This document shows positions 1 through 7,454 of a stretch of DNA of 14,651 bases, one piece after another. Location: positions 1 to 14,651 of the forward strand of contig JAQYWJ010000033.1 in NCBI GenBank assembly GCA_030145005.1, in the 5' to 3' direction. Each line of letters starts with the position of its first letter. Within the stretch, counting starts at the first letter, position 1. The notes under the pieces were generated by a model. The model did no database searches, had not been told where the DNA came from, and saw only the letters and a list, made by a program, of their open reading frames with translations. Made by a program: the position numbers and the translations under genes. The stretch comes from Desulfobacter sp. (GTDB lineage Bacteria > Desulfobacterota > Desulfobacteria > Desulfobacterales > Desulfobacteraceae).

Positions 1-932
1 TTTGTGATATCCATAAACGAAGCAATACTTTTGCCGGTCCCGGGAATCATGCCCACCTTCATATCGATATACCGGATGTCCCCGGACTTGGCAAAGATCC
101 GGCATTCGTACTCGGTGGGAATGCCGGGAATACCCTTTCGCCGACCGTAATGGTAATTTTGCATCATTTCATTGTCACCGGGCACCACAAACTGGGACCA
201 CCTCATCCGGTTCTCGATTTCGTTGCGCTCAAGTCCCACCAGATCCATGAATTTGGCATTCACATAAAGAATCAGCATATCCGGATCAATGATAATGGTT
301 CCGGTGCCGGTGTTTTCAAAAACGCTGTGGTACATCTCCTTTTGGCGGATCAATTCCAGGATCCGTTCCTCCACCTCCCTGTCCTTGTGCAGCCGGTGCA
401 GGGTTTTGCCAAGGTCTGCTGAAAGCTCTTCTAAAACCCCAATCTCCAGGGAATCGGGCACATATCCGCTGGGGGCATAAAAAACCTGACACCGGTCCCC
501 TTTTTCACAAGGGTCATTTATGGGCAAATAAAACGCCGTGGCCAAAGTCCCGCTTTTCAGACCAAGGCGTTTTTGCACGGATTTGGGAAGATCCGTATCC
601 GTGACCTTCCTAAGGCTTTTTATTTTTGATTTTACACACGTTCGGGAAAAAAGGGACAAATCGTCCATACCGGTATGGGACACGCAAATATCACCGCTCT
701 CTAAATCGGATTCAGCATAGAGAACAGATTTGAAACAGACCGTATAATAAGGCGTCTGACTTTCCACAGCCTCTATGATTGCATCCAGAAGTCCGGAGGC
801 GTCAGCGGCATGAAGCATGGCGCGGCGGCACAGGCGGGAAAATGTGAACAACCACATCATATCCGCCGGAATCCGGTCTGTTTGCGTCATTATGTTATGT
901 CCAGCCTGATCCGGATTTATTTTTGTTTTCAT
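1..932 (-). CDS. PAS-domain sensor/signalling protein, 3' end cut by window edge
   Basis: Translated by hand from the minus strand; the frame stays open to the left edge, giving about 310 visible residues. Residues about 45-185 look like a degenerate GAF-type input module (regularly spaced helices and strands, PCEKGD near 141-146), followed by a charged helix (about 182-200, HKDREVEERILELIRQKE) and a PAS domain from about 199 to the edge. PAS-like strings are YHSVFENTGTGTIIID, ILYVNAKFMDLVG and the closing SFMDIT. In this family a histidine kinase, GGDEF or response module usually follows; it lies outside the window, so the output is unknown. Start: ATG at 932 (MKTKINPD) has no Shine-Dalgarno and only a very short leader from the candidate promoter. 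An in-frame ATG at 890 (MTQTDRIPADMM) is a real alternative. No TM segment is visible, so it is probably cytoplasmic. It is separated from the polyamine/TelA operon by about 345 bp. Confidence 0.8.
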   Translation of the reverse strand, partial: MKTKINPDQAGHNIMTQTDRIPADMMWLFTFSRLCRRAMLHAADASGLLDAIIEAVESQTPYYTVCFKSVLYAESDLESGDICVSHTGMDDLSLFSRTCVKSKIKSLRKVTDTDLPKSVQKRLGLKSGTLATAFYLPINDPCEKGDRCQVFYAPSGYVPDSLEIGVLEELSADLGKTLHRLHKDREVEERILELIRQKEMYHSVFENTGTGTIIIDPDMLILYVNAKFMDLVGLERNEIENRMRWSQFVVPGDNEMMQNYHYGRRKGIPGIPTEYECRIFAKSGDIRYIDMKVGMIPGTGKSIASFMDIT

Positions 933-947
933 AGCACATGTGTATAA

Positions 948-976
948 AAAATAATGGATATAAGTTTATGAGTCAA
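948..976 (-). promoter_or_regulatory. Candidate sigma-70 promoter for the PAS gene
   Basis: On the minus strand TTGACT (976-971) and TATTTT (953-948) are separated by exactly 17 bp in AT-rich DNA directly upstream of the PAS gene. Transcription would start near 941. That leaves only about 9 nt of leader for the ATG at 932 but about 50 nt for the ATG at 890, which mildly favours the downstream start. Consensus match only. Confidence 0.4.
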
Positions 977-1148
977 ATTCAAAAAAAATCGGTATAATGT
1001 CTATATAAGTAGGGGTAAAAAAATAAATTCCTATTAAGACAACTTGATAAATCACTCTGCAATACACTATTTTTATAGAGTTTTATGAGTTTTTTATCAA
1101 GATATCCTAACCGGAAATTATTTCTATACTTGTACTTACATTAGCCGG
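977..1148. other. AT-rich intergenic stretch, no gene seen
   Basis: Very AT-rich, non-coding on both strands. A perfect TATAAT occurs at 993-998 on the plus strand, but it has no good -35 partner at 16-18 bp and no plus-strand gene follows, so it is not called a promoter. Together with the palindromic element to its right this forms the gap between the PAS gene and the 3' end of the synthase gene. Confidence 0.6.
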
Positions 1149-1280
1149 AACCCGTGTTTGGGCCCAAAGTTGCCCAGATGCAAGGCGCATAAAAATTTAA
1201 AACCGGAGCATACTAATGTATGTGAGGATGTTAAATTTTTCTGCAACGCCGCAGGTGGTTGACTTTGGGTCCAAACACTA
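1149..1280. repeat. Palindromic repeat, family A (full copy), overlapping a stop codon
   Basis: Long imperfect palindrome. Terminal arms GTGTTTGGGCCCAAAGT (1154-1170) and its complement at 1262-1278 differ at one base. Inner arms pair AAAAATTTAA (1191-1200) with TTAAATTTTT (1231-1240), and the apex pairs CATAC (1209-1213) with GTATG (1218-1222). It has no coding capacity, so it resembles a REP/MITE-like dispersed element; a second, collapsed copy lies at 6192-6212. Read on the minus strand the right end is AATAGTGTTTGG, whose TAG is the stop codon of the synthase-like gene. An RNA of either strand would fold into a hairpin of about 125 nt, which could end or protect the operon transcript; this is inference. 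Confidence 0.85.
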
Positions 1281-2999
1281 TTCCAGGAGCCAGGATTCGT
1301 GATTGTAGTAGGATAGCAGCACAGGAAAAAGAAGGGTGTTTATTTCGGTGTGACGGCTTTGGTTCATGCCTTTGCCGAATACAAGCTCGCGTCTGAACAC
1401 CTCCGGGGTTAGAAACCGGGTGGGTACGGTAAATTCAAGCTCTGCAATCCGCTGTTTCAAAACGCCTTTGCCCCAATCTTGACGGGTGCATAAAAACCAG
1501 CCCCAGTCCCCGAACGAGGGCACATTTTCATGGTATGGCAGAATAGAAAATCCGGCGGCGGTCAATGTCCTGCCAATGCAAAGATAGCTTTCTTTGGCAA
1601 GGTAAGGAGAGGTGGACTGGACAGATGCAATGCCGTTTTTTGCCAGTCTGTGCCTGACTTTAAGATAAAATTGCTTTGAGTAAAGTTTGGTCAGTTCCGG
1701 TGTGGACGGATCCGGCATATCCACGATAACAACGTCCCAAAAGCCTTTCACCTGTTCCAGAAACTTGTCTGCATCCAAATTCATGACCCGGACCTCGGCC
1801 ACGTGCTGTGGGTCTGCCATATGCCATGAATCAGCTGATTTTCTTTTTCTGTCAGACGACGCTTGATAGATCTGGCGAAACTCCCCAGATGAAATCCCAG
1901 GACCTGGCAGGGTGGTCACCCGGGCGTTGTCAAACGCATGATTATTGAGCCGGGACAGCAGCGGATGGGTGGCTGCAAGTGTTGTCATGGCCGGATCCAT
2001 GTCCACCAGGGTAATTTGGTCAACATCCGGGTATTTTAAAACTTCCCTTAACGCGCAGCCGTCACCGCCGCCCAGGATTAATACCCGGCTGCGGGTCTGT
2101 GCAAGGGCCATGGCCGGATGAACCAGGGATTCATGGTACCGGGCCTCGTCCGTACTGCATAATTGCAGGTTTCCGTTTAAAAAGAGCCGGACTTCATCCA
2201 GGGGCTTGAAATGGGTAATAACAATATGCTGGTACTGGCTGGTTTTAGAATAGACGATTGGGTCGTCATACAGGGACTGTTCGTTGGTGACCTGCCACCG
2301 GCGGTTGTTCATATACCCGAAAATCACGGCGACACAGGTGGCTGCCATGATCACAAGCAATGGGATATTGCGCCGGATGATTTGTTTGCGGGTAAAATAG
2401 ATAAAGGTAATCAGGGCAAGAAAAAAATTCATGCCGGCGGTTAAAAAAGCCGCTTCCGTAATCGGGAAAAAACGCAGCAGGATGAACACATAAACCAGGG
2501 CCCCTGCCAGGGACCCGATATAATCGGCGGACAGAATATTGCCTAAGTTGGTGGACAACTCCTTTGAAAAATCGTTGTTGATCCGTATGATCACCGGAAT
2601 CTCAAGGCCGATGAGAATGCCGATCACGGACACAAAAAAATAGAGCACCAGGCTGTAATGGCTGGTATACCCATAGGACAGATAGGTCAGTGTGGGTGAA
2701 TACCCCCCTGCAAGGGCAAGGGCAATTTCAATGCCGATAAAGGCATGTACCAGACGTTCTTTGGAAATCCGGGCCTGGATCAGGCTGCCGAACCCCATCC
2801 AGAACATCATCAGCCCGATAACCATGGCCCACTGTTCAAAGGCATTGCCCAGGATCATGGAGGCAAGGCTTGCCTGGATATACTCAAGAATGATACCGCA
2901 GGCCCCGGATGCAAACATGCACAGGCACAGCAGGGCCGAGGCCGTGTTGAGCCGGGAGCGCCCGGATTCCCGGGCGCTCCCCGATAGATCAGATGGCAT
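1278..2999 (-). CDS. Membrane-anchored spermidine-synthase-like aminopropyltransferase
   Basis: Predicted 573 aa. About seven TM helices fill residues 20-230, followed by a SpeE-type SAM-fold domain. Visible motifs are GGGDG (310-314) for SAM or decarboxylated-SAM binding, LVDMDP (331-336), and DMPDPSTPELTKLYS (427-441), the form of the synthase active-site loop typical of membrane-fused spermidine synthases; PSFGDWGW (494-501) is also typical. The family transfers aminopropyl groups to diamines; substrate and product here are unknown. Residues about 361-404 look inserted between NARV and VMNLDADKF (see findings). The start is taken as ATG 2999, overlapping the DUF350 gene by 11 bp; TTG 3005 is an alternative in the same frame. 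No strong Shine-Dalgarno is seen, so translation is probably coupled to the DUF350 gene. The stop TAG lies in the edge of a palindromic repeat. Last gene of the six-gene run. Confidence 0.88.
   Translation of the reverse strand: MPSDLSGSARESGRSRLNTASALLCLCMFASGACGIILEYIQASLASMILGNAFEQWAMVIGLMMFWMGFGSLIQARISKERLVHAFIGIEIALALAGGYSPTLTYLSYGYTSHYSLVLYFFVSVIGILIGLEIPVIIRINNDFSKELSTNLGNILSADYIGSLAGALVYVFILLRFFPITEAAFLTAGMNFFLALITFIYFTRKQIIRRNIPLLVIMAATCVAVIFGYMNNRRWQVTNEQSLYDDPIVYSKTSQYQHIVITHFKPLDEVRLFLNGNLQLCSTDEARYHESLVHPAMALAQTRSRVLILGGGDGCALREVLKYPDVDQITLVDMDPAMTTLAATHPLLSRLNNHAFDNARVTTLPGPGISSGEFRQIYQASSDRKRKSADSWHMADPQHVAEVRVMNLDADKFLEQVKGFWDVVIVDMPDPSTPELTKLYSKQFYLKVRHRLAKNGIASVQSTSPYLAKESYLCIGRTLTAAGFSILPYHENVPSFGDWGWFLCTRQDWGKGVLKQRIAELEFTVPTRFLTPEVFRRELVFGKGMNQSRHTEINTLLFPVLLSYYNHESWLLE
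2954..2981 (-). other. Perfect GC-rich hairpin in the first codons of the synthase gene
   Basis: GGGAGCGCCCGG (2954-2965) and its exact reverse complement CCGGGCGCTCCC (2970-2981) are separated by 4 nt: a 12-bp, almost all G/C stem beginning about 18 nt after the ATG at 2999. No U-run follows on the minus strand, so it is not a classical terminator. It encodes the SGSARESGRSR stretch, which precedes the first TM helix and is probably not structurally constrained. It may lower translation or slow mRNA decay between the DUF350 and synthase genes. Confidence 0.7.
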
Positions 3000-3879
3000 G
3001 GGCAATGATCAGCGCCACGGCAATGATGGTTGCCTGGACCACCACCAGGGCTGCAACATTTTTGTCCTCTTTGATCTCAGTTGCAATGTTTGTAGTGGGC
3101 AAAAGAAACCGGTCCACAAGGACAGTGAATCCAAGCAGCAGAATTATACCGAATAGCGTATAAACAAAAAATCCGACAATATCATTTACCCACCCGGTAA
3201 AAGGACCCGAAAGACTGCTTTTGAGAATAATGCTCAGGGCCACCAGAATACCGGCCAGACCAATGCCTGCGGCCGGATTGTTCTGCTTGATCTCATCCCG
3301 GACGTGAAAGGAGGAGATCATTTCATAAACCAGGCAAAAAACCAGGAGTACAATCTGCCCCAGAACAAAAAAGACCAGGGCTGATCCCAGGGACTGGTAA
3401 AAACTGCCCCCGCCGCCGGATATGCTGCCGTTTAGAATAAAGCCGGTGGCAATATACATACCTGCCTCCACTATACCAAGGGCGGTATTGCCTGTCGTGG
3501 TGCGCCCGTCTCCAAGGATAAATACTTTTATGCACTCCTGGTCATTGTTCATATGACCCATCATGATGAAATCGTTGATGAACCTGGAAAGGAAAAGACA
3601 CCCTGTGATGAGGATACCATCTACCAAAAGATAGAGTATATCGGTCCGGAACCCTGCAGAGCCCCCTGACAGCGCGCCGATCATGCCGATGGCAATGCCA
3701 AGATAAAGTCCTGCCCGCCTTAACCCCACGCACAGATTGCCGTCGTCAATATGACGGTCGTCATCAAAATCCTTGGTCCGCCAGTCATCCAGCTTTTTGG
3801 CTATAAAAATAAATAAAATGCTCACCAGAGCATAGCACAAACCCTGCCCTATACTGATTAAGGTTGCTGTATAATTCAT
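2989..3879 (-). CDS. Tandem DUF350 (YjfL-type) inner-membrane protein
   Basis: 296 aa with about eight hydrophobic segments. Two similar halves are visible, each about 140 residues. The first carries a helix with GNTALGIVEAGMYIATGFILNG, the second NPAAGIGLAGILVALSIILKSS: the small-residue, Asn/Ala-rich helix followed by a Ser/Gly turn that is typical of DUF350. E. coli YjfL is a single unit of about 130 aa, so this looks like an internal duplication. Function is unknown. DUF350 genes are known to neighbour aminopropyltransferase and DUF4178/YjfK genes, as here. Start ATG 3879 has AAGGAGA upstream with good spacing; the gap to the lipoprotein gene is 12 bp, and the 3' end overlaps the synthase start. 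Confidence 0.82.
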   Translation of the reverse strand: MNYTATLISIGQGLCYALVSILFIFIAKKLDDWRTKDFDDDRHIDDGNLCVGLRRAGLYLGIAIGMIGALSGGSAGFRTDILYLLVDGILITGCLFLSRFINDFIMMGHMNNDQECIKVFILGDGRTTTGNTALGIVEAGMYIATGFILNGSISGGGGSFYQSLGSALVFFVLGQIVLLVFCLVYEMISSFHVRDEIKQNNPAAGIGLAGILVALSIILKSSLSGPFTGWVNDIVGFFVYTLFGIILLLGFTVLVDRFLLPTTNIATEIKEDKNVAALVVVQATIIAVALIIAHAI

Positions 3880-3891
3880 AAGTTGTTCTCC

Positions 3892-5526
3892 TTATTTACC
3901 TTTTGACTTGGGGCCGCCGCCCCTAAGGCCTGAAGCGCGACCCCTTACCGAGGCAGAAGCGGTTTTAAATCCGCCGGTTTTTGAAAAGGTGCTGTTCTGA
4001 TACCGTGGTGACTGTTTCATGCGGGTCCCCCGGGAGCCGAAGGTGTTTCCTGTTTGGGTCTGACCGTAATAGGGTTTTCTATATCTGTAGTCCGTGTTCC
4101 ACCGGTTCCATGATCCATAAGAGTAATAATGGGGCGGAAAAAAGAACAGGTTGGAAAAAAAGGCATACCGGCCGTACCAGGACCAGAAACTGTTACCGCT
4201 TTCATCCTTTTTCCATTCCCCGTATTTAGAATTGCCGACATAAGCCATACCGGGCGGGGCTGGCTGGGAATCGGGTTCAAACTCACCATAGGGCTTGGAC
4301 AAAATCGCCATGCCTAAGTTTTCCAGGTTTTGTTCATAAAAAGAGGCATTCACCGCTTCCCAGCCGGTTTCCGAGGTTTCCCCGTTCTCTTCCTTAAGGT
4401 ATTTATGAAAATACCTTAATTTGGTGCTTTCAAGATAGAAGCTGGCAGCATTGTGCCGGGAATCAGGCCAGCCTGCAGCCAGATCAAGATTCAGCGCCTT
4501 AAAGGCGGACTCCAGGCCCGGTGTAACCCGTATATTCATCCTGTTGAAACCCGGCGACAAATCTGCAATGGACTCAGCATTGGATTGGGTTAACGCCTGG
4601 AAAACCGCCGGGGAGACCTGAGCGGTATAAACGAAAATTCCAGGGTTGTAAAAATCTGACCTTTCATCCCAGGATTCACGATGAATGGTGACATAATAGT
4701 CCTCCTTCATGTCTTCAAGGATTTTGGTATAACTCTGGTATAACTGGTCCAGATCCTTTTCAAATTTTGGTCCGTCCTTGGAAAGCGTCTTCTTTGCCTG
4801 TTCAATGGCATCTGCTGCCGTGACAAAGGCGGCATAGTCGGCACGCCCTGCGGTATGGGCCTTATACTGGGCCTTTACAATATCCGTATTGGTCTTTGTG
4901 TCATCCGCCATTTTGGAAAACGGGGCAAACCGGGCCGTAATTTTTGCTTCTGAACCGGGGAAATTTTCCTTTGCCTTGGCCACGGGTCCCTGTTCCAGAC
5001 CTTGCACCTTTGACAGGATGGTATCTGCCGAGGCCAGGGCGGATCTTTGCATGGCCAGGGTCCCGGTCATGGCCGCCTTGATCCTGCTTACACGTTCGAA
5101 GGGTACTTTTGCCTGGTCTTTGGCTTCCCGGATCACCGAATTAACCTGCTTGATCTGGGCCTGGGCCTGGGCTTCGCCTTCGGGTTTGTCCTGTTTTATG
5201 GTGACTTTTAACCCCTTATCATAAACCTCCTGGGCACGGGTCAGGGTGGCACCGGCATCGGCAAATGCCGTGCCCCATTTTTCCTTGGACGCATACTCAG
5301 CCATGGCAGAAAAATCCGGGGACGCTGACAAATCGGCATATTTTTTCTTCCGGGCTTCAATGAAATCCCTGGTGGATTTCAAGTCCTGTTTTACGGCTTT
5401 GGCCTGGGTTTTGGTTGCATCGGAAAGTCCCTGGCCGCAACCGGTCAGAAAAACCAGGGCCAACAAACTAAAAACCACGCTTGTGAATATTTGTTCTATT
5501 TTAACACAGGGGGTACGGCCTTTCAT
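3892..5526 (-). CDS. Large lipoprotein with coiled-coil body and aromatic, glycine-rich tail
   Basis: 544 aa. The N-terminus has a lipoprotein signal peptide with lipobox LTGC (Cys30). Residues about 35-320 are Ala/Lys/Gln/Glu-rich and probably helical. A more globular part follows (about 320-445: YYVTIHRESWDERSDFYNPG, NLGMAILSKPYGEFEP). Residues 447-487 are packed with F, W and Y, and the tail (about 495-544) is basic and rich in G, S and K. The Gly/Ser-rich end recalls YjfM/DUF1190 lipoproteins of yjf clusters, but I cannot assign a family. Start ATG 5526 overlaps the previous stop as ATGA and has GGGGGAGG upstream; starts further upstream would lie inside the neighbouring gene and remove the signal peptide. 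Likely anchored in the envelope and produced together with the DUF350 and TelA proteins. Confidence 0.82.
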   Translation of the reverse strand: MKGRTPCVKIEQIFTSVVFSLLALVFLTGCGQGLSDATKTQAKAVKQDLKSTRDFIEARKKKYADLSASPDFSAMAEYASKEKWGTAFADAGATLTRAQEVYDKGLKVTIKQDKPEGEAQAQAQIKQVNSVIREAKDQAKVPFERVSRIKAAMTGTLAMQRSALASADTILSKVQGLEQGPVAKAKENFPGSEAKITARFAPFSKMADDTKTNTDIVKAQYKAHTAGRADYAAFVTAADAIEQAKKTLSKDGPKFEKDLDQLYQSYTKILEDMKEDYYVTIHRESWDERSDFYNPGIFVYTAQVSPAVFQALTQSNAESIADLSPGFNRMNIRVTPGLESAFKALNLDLAAGWPDSRHNAASFYLESTKLRYFHKYLKEENGETSETGWEAVNASFYEQNLENLGMAILSKPYGEFEPDSQPAPPGMAYVGNSKYGEWKKDESGNSFWSWYGRYAFFSNLFFFPPHYYSYGSWNRWNTDYRYRKPYYGQTQTGNTFGSRGTRMKQSPRYQNSTFSKTGGFKTASASVRGRASGLRGGGPKSKGK

Positions 5527-6161
5527 CGTTTGCCTCCCCCTCTGGAAATAAAAGTCAGTTCCGCCGGGTTCACAGGTTTGGAAGTATAAATCCGGTATTC
5601 CTCTTTGTCCCCATCCTGCCACTCCTCAATGGTGAGGAACAGAGACGAACGATCATTGACAAATTCGTACATATAAACCTGTTCTTCCTTGCCGTTGCGC
5701 CGGTACACGGCAGCCCAGTCATCGTCATAATCAAAGGTTTCCCCGGCATAGACAATACTGTCCTCATCCTGGACAATCTGGTCCAGATCATCTTCATCAA
5801 TGGGCCGGCCTTCATCATCGGTCAGCCGTTTGAATTTGGTCTGGTCCAGGGTGATGCTCACCTCTAATTCATCATCAATTTCCCATTCAAAATGGCCCAC
5901 CGCGCCAGTCTCCAGGCACAGGCAGGTCAGTTCGGTGACAAAGTAGTCAATCAGCTTTGAATAATCCTCACCGGCCTCCTGGTACTTGTTGATCTCCTGG
6001 ATGAAATAAGTGCTGCCAAAACAGGTAAAACAGTCGCCCACCCCTGCATCCATGATGGTCAGGCGGGTCTGTTCCTCCTTTGACAGCACGTTGTCCGGGG
6101 CCAGTGTGCGGATCAGGGAAAATCTCTGATCAAAGGACTTTTGTTCGGAAACGGATATCAT
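5523..6161 (-). CDS. DUF4178/DUF2491 (YjfK)-like soluble acidic protein
   Basis: 212 aa, no signal peptide or TM, strongly acidic and predicted beta-rich. There are two similar blocks. The first, around 38-105, is VGDCFTCFGSTYFIQEINKY followed by GAVGHFEWEIDDELEVSITL. The second, around 130-205, is DSIVYAGETFDY followed by VYMYEFVNDRSSLFLTIEEW. The pattern 'VGD - G.Y.I - Y - E.E' and then 'AGE.F - Y.YE - FL.IE.W.DG' fits DUF4178/YjfK-type proteins, which are associated with DUF350 and SpeE-like genes. Which of the two Pfam names applies cannot be decided by eye. Molecular role is unknown; a cytoplasmic adaptor for the membrane components is plausible. Start ATG 6161 has AAAGGAG about 9 nt upstream. 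The stop overlaps the lipoprotein start by 4 nt (ATGA). Confidence 0.75.
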   Translation of the reverse strand: MISVSEQKSFDQRFSLIRTLAPDNVLSKEEQTRLTIMDAGVGDCFTCFGSTYFIQEINKYQEAGEDYSKLIDYFVTELTCLCLETGAVGHFEWEIDDELEVSITLDQTKFKRLTDDEGRPIDEDDLDQIVQDEDSIVYAGETFDYDDDWAAVYRRNGKEEQVYMYEFVNDRSSLFLTIEEWQDGDKEEYRIYTSKPVNPAELTFISRGGGKR

Positions 6162-6191
6162 AATTTAATTCTCCTTTTGTCTAAACGGAAG

Positions 6192-6212
6192 CCCGTGTTT
6201 GGACAAACACTA
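6192..6212. repeat. Collapsed copy of family A palindrome (ends only)
   Basis: The stretch CCCGTGTTTGG followed by ACAAACACTA joins the two outer tips of the element seen whole at 1149-1280 (left tip CCCGTGTTTGG, right tip CCAAACACTA); the roughly 100-bp palindromic core is missing. It leaves a 7-bp GTGTTTG/CAAACAC inverted repeat with a 2-nt spacer. The right tip supplies the TAG stop codon of telA. It lies in the 47-bp gap between telA and the DUF4178-like gene. Confidence 0.7.
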
Positions 6213-7442
6213 TTTCTCCTGACGCCTTGACGTTAATGCATCTGTCCTGGCTCTAAAACGGTCGTTCATAACGCCTAAAGCATTGGAGCTTTGGGAAGCA
6301 ATGCTGATGGTCTCCTTTGAAATGGCAGTGTAGGCCTCAAATGCCTGCTCATAGGTGTTACATGCCTCTTCCAGGGCCTCAATGTTCACGGTCATGCTCT
6401 GGCTCATCTTTGCACCCTTGACCGCAGCATCGCCAATGACCTTTGCTGTATCCGTCATGGTCTCGGCCGCTGACTGCTGGACCAGGTCCAGGTGTTTCAA
6501 GGTATCCATCTGCTGTTCCGCCGCCACCCGCACAGCCAAGGCGTTTTTCACGGCCGTGGCCAGGATCATGTCCGTGCGCTGGACCAGGCGCTGGACCAGG
6601 TGTGAATTTCGGACCATCATTTCACCACCGAACCGGGTCTGAAGATTGGAATTGTCAATAGTCTGGAGGTCCACAACAGCCATGGCCAAATCCGACGTCA
6701 GGGTGGTCAGCGCCTCTTTGACCCGGGGATCGTCCACCGTGTCAAGGTGAGCGGTGAGCTTTTCCCAGATCAGCTGGCCCAGGTAAATGTGTTCCTGCAG
6801 GGCCGGCTGGATCTCTTTTAAAGCATCACAGATCTGGGACAGTTCCGCCGCGTCAAAGGCCACCTGGTCCGCTTCGTTGCGCAGGTGGTCCCGAATCCCG
6901 TCAATGGTGGAGTTCACGGTTTCCTTGCGTTCGGCAATGATGCGCAGAATCTCGTCTCCCTTGGGCAGACGGTTCACGGTGCGGGTGAAAAGCCCCATCA
7001 CCTTTTTGGGCAGGGGCGTTTGCGTTCTTGCCACCATGGTGGGGTTGACTTTGTCCAGCTCGATTTTAATGGCCAGAATATTTTTTGCCACAGGCGAACT
7101 GTCCTCGACGGCCACATTTTTCAGTACCGAGCCCATCTTCCGGTCGTAAAGGGATACCTGGGCCTGGGTTTTTTCCATGATTTCCCGGCCCAGGGAAAAT
7201 ACAAAGTTGCCGAGCTGCCAGTCCGACGGGTCTGTTTTGACCTTTTCCACAAAGGCTTGGGCCTTATCTTCAAGTGCCTTGATATCTTCAACAGCAAGAT
7301 GCCGGGGCTGGACCGGCACCAGCTGGGTGGGGGCCTGGACAGGGGTAAGCGCCCCCTGCCCTGATGCTTGTGTAACTTCTGCTAATACAGGTGCTTTGGC
7401 CTGACCGGCCACATTGGCAAGTTCCTGAGCCAAACTGGACAT
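6210..7442 (-). CDS. telA: TelA/KlaA-family toxic anion resistance protein
   Basis: 410 aa, the usual length for the TelA family (PF05816). After a low-complexity Pro/Gln/Ala N-terminus (about 1-50), the body is continuous amphipathic helix. Recognisable family segments are LPKKVMGLFTRTVNRLPKGDEI, the long helical core with LGQLIWEKL, RNSHLVQRLVQRTDMILATAVKNAL, and the C-terminal ALEEACNTYEQAFEAY. No TM segment; expected in the cytoplasm or peripheral to the membrane. TelA/KlaA was named from tellurite resistance on plasmids, but chromosomal homologues are associated with envelope stress and metal stress operons and their mechanism is unknown. Start ATG 7442 has AAAGGAG upstream. The 12-bp gap to the preceding membrane-protein gene indicates co-transcription. 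The stop codon TAG is provided by the tip of a palindromic repeat remnant. Confidence 0.9.
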   Translation of the reverse strand: MSSLAQELANVAGQAKAPVLAEVTQASGQGALTPVQAPTQLVPVQPRHLAVEDIKALEDKAQAFVEKVKTDPSDWQLGNFVFSLGREIMEKTQAQVSLYDRKMGSVLKNVAVEDSSPVAKNILAIKIELDKVNPTMVARTQTPLPKKVMGLFTRTVNRLPKGDEILRIIAERKETVNSTIDGIRDHLRNEADQVAFDAAELSQICDALKEIQPALQEHIYLGQLIWEKLTAHLDTVDDPRVKEALTTLTSDLAMAVVDLQTIDNSNLQTRFGGEMMVRNSHLVQRLVQRTDMILATAVKNALAVRVAAEQQMDTLKHLDLVQQSAAETMTDTAKVIGDAAVKGAKMSQSMTVNIEALEEACNTYEQAFEAYTAISKETISIASQSSNALGVMNDRFRARTDALTSRRQEK

Positions 7443-7454
7443 AGGTTTTCTCCT

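Noticed and set aside
150..720. Plus-strand open frames opposite the PAS gene
   Set aside because: They lie antisense to a well-supported PAS reading frame, lack ribosome sites and have shadow-like, Pro/His-rich composition.
993..998. Perfect TATAAT on the plus strand
   Set aside because: No suitable -35 at 16-18 bp and no plus-strand gene follows; probably an AT-rich coincidence.
2954..2981. Hairpin as a rho-independent terminator between the DUF350 and synthase genes
   Set aside because: No U-run on either side, and the synthase frame runs through it.
4889..5551. Plus-strand frames of 101-111 codons opposite the lipoprotein gene
   Set aside because: Antisense to a gene with a clear lipobox and an ATGA-coupled start; no Shine-Dalgarno and no family resemblance.
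5527..5622. Longer N-terminus for the lipoprotein
   Set aside because: It would overlap the DUF4178-like gene by about 100 bp and bury the signal peptide; ATG 5526 has an excellent Shine-Dalgarno.
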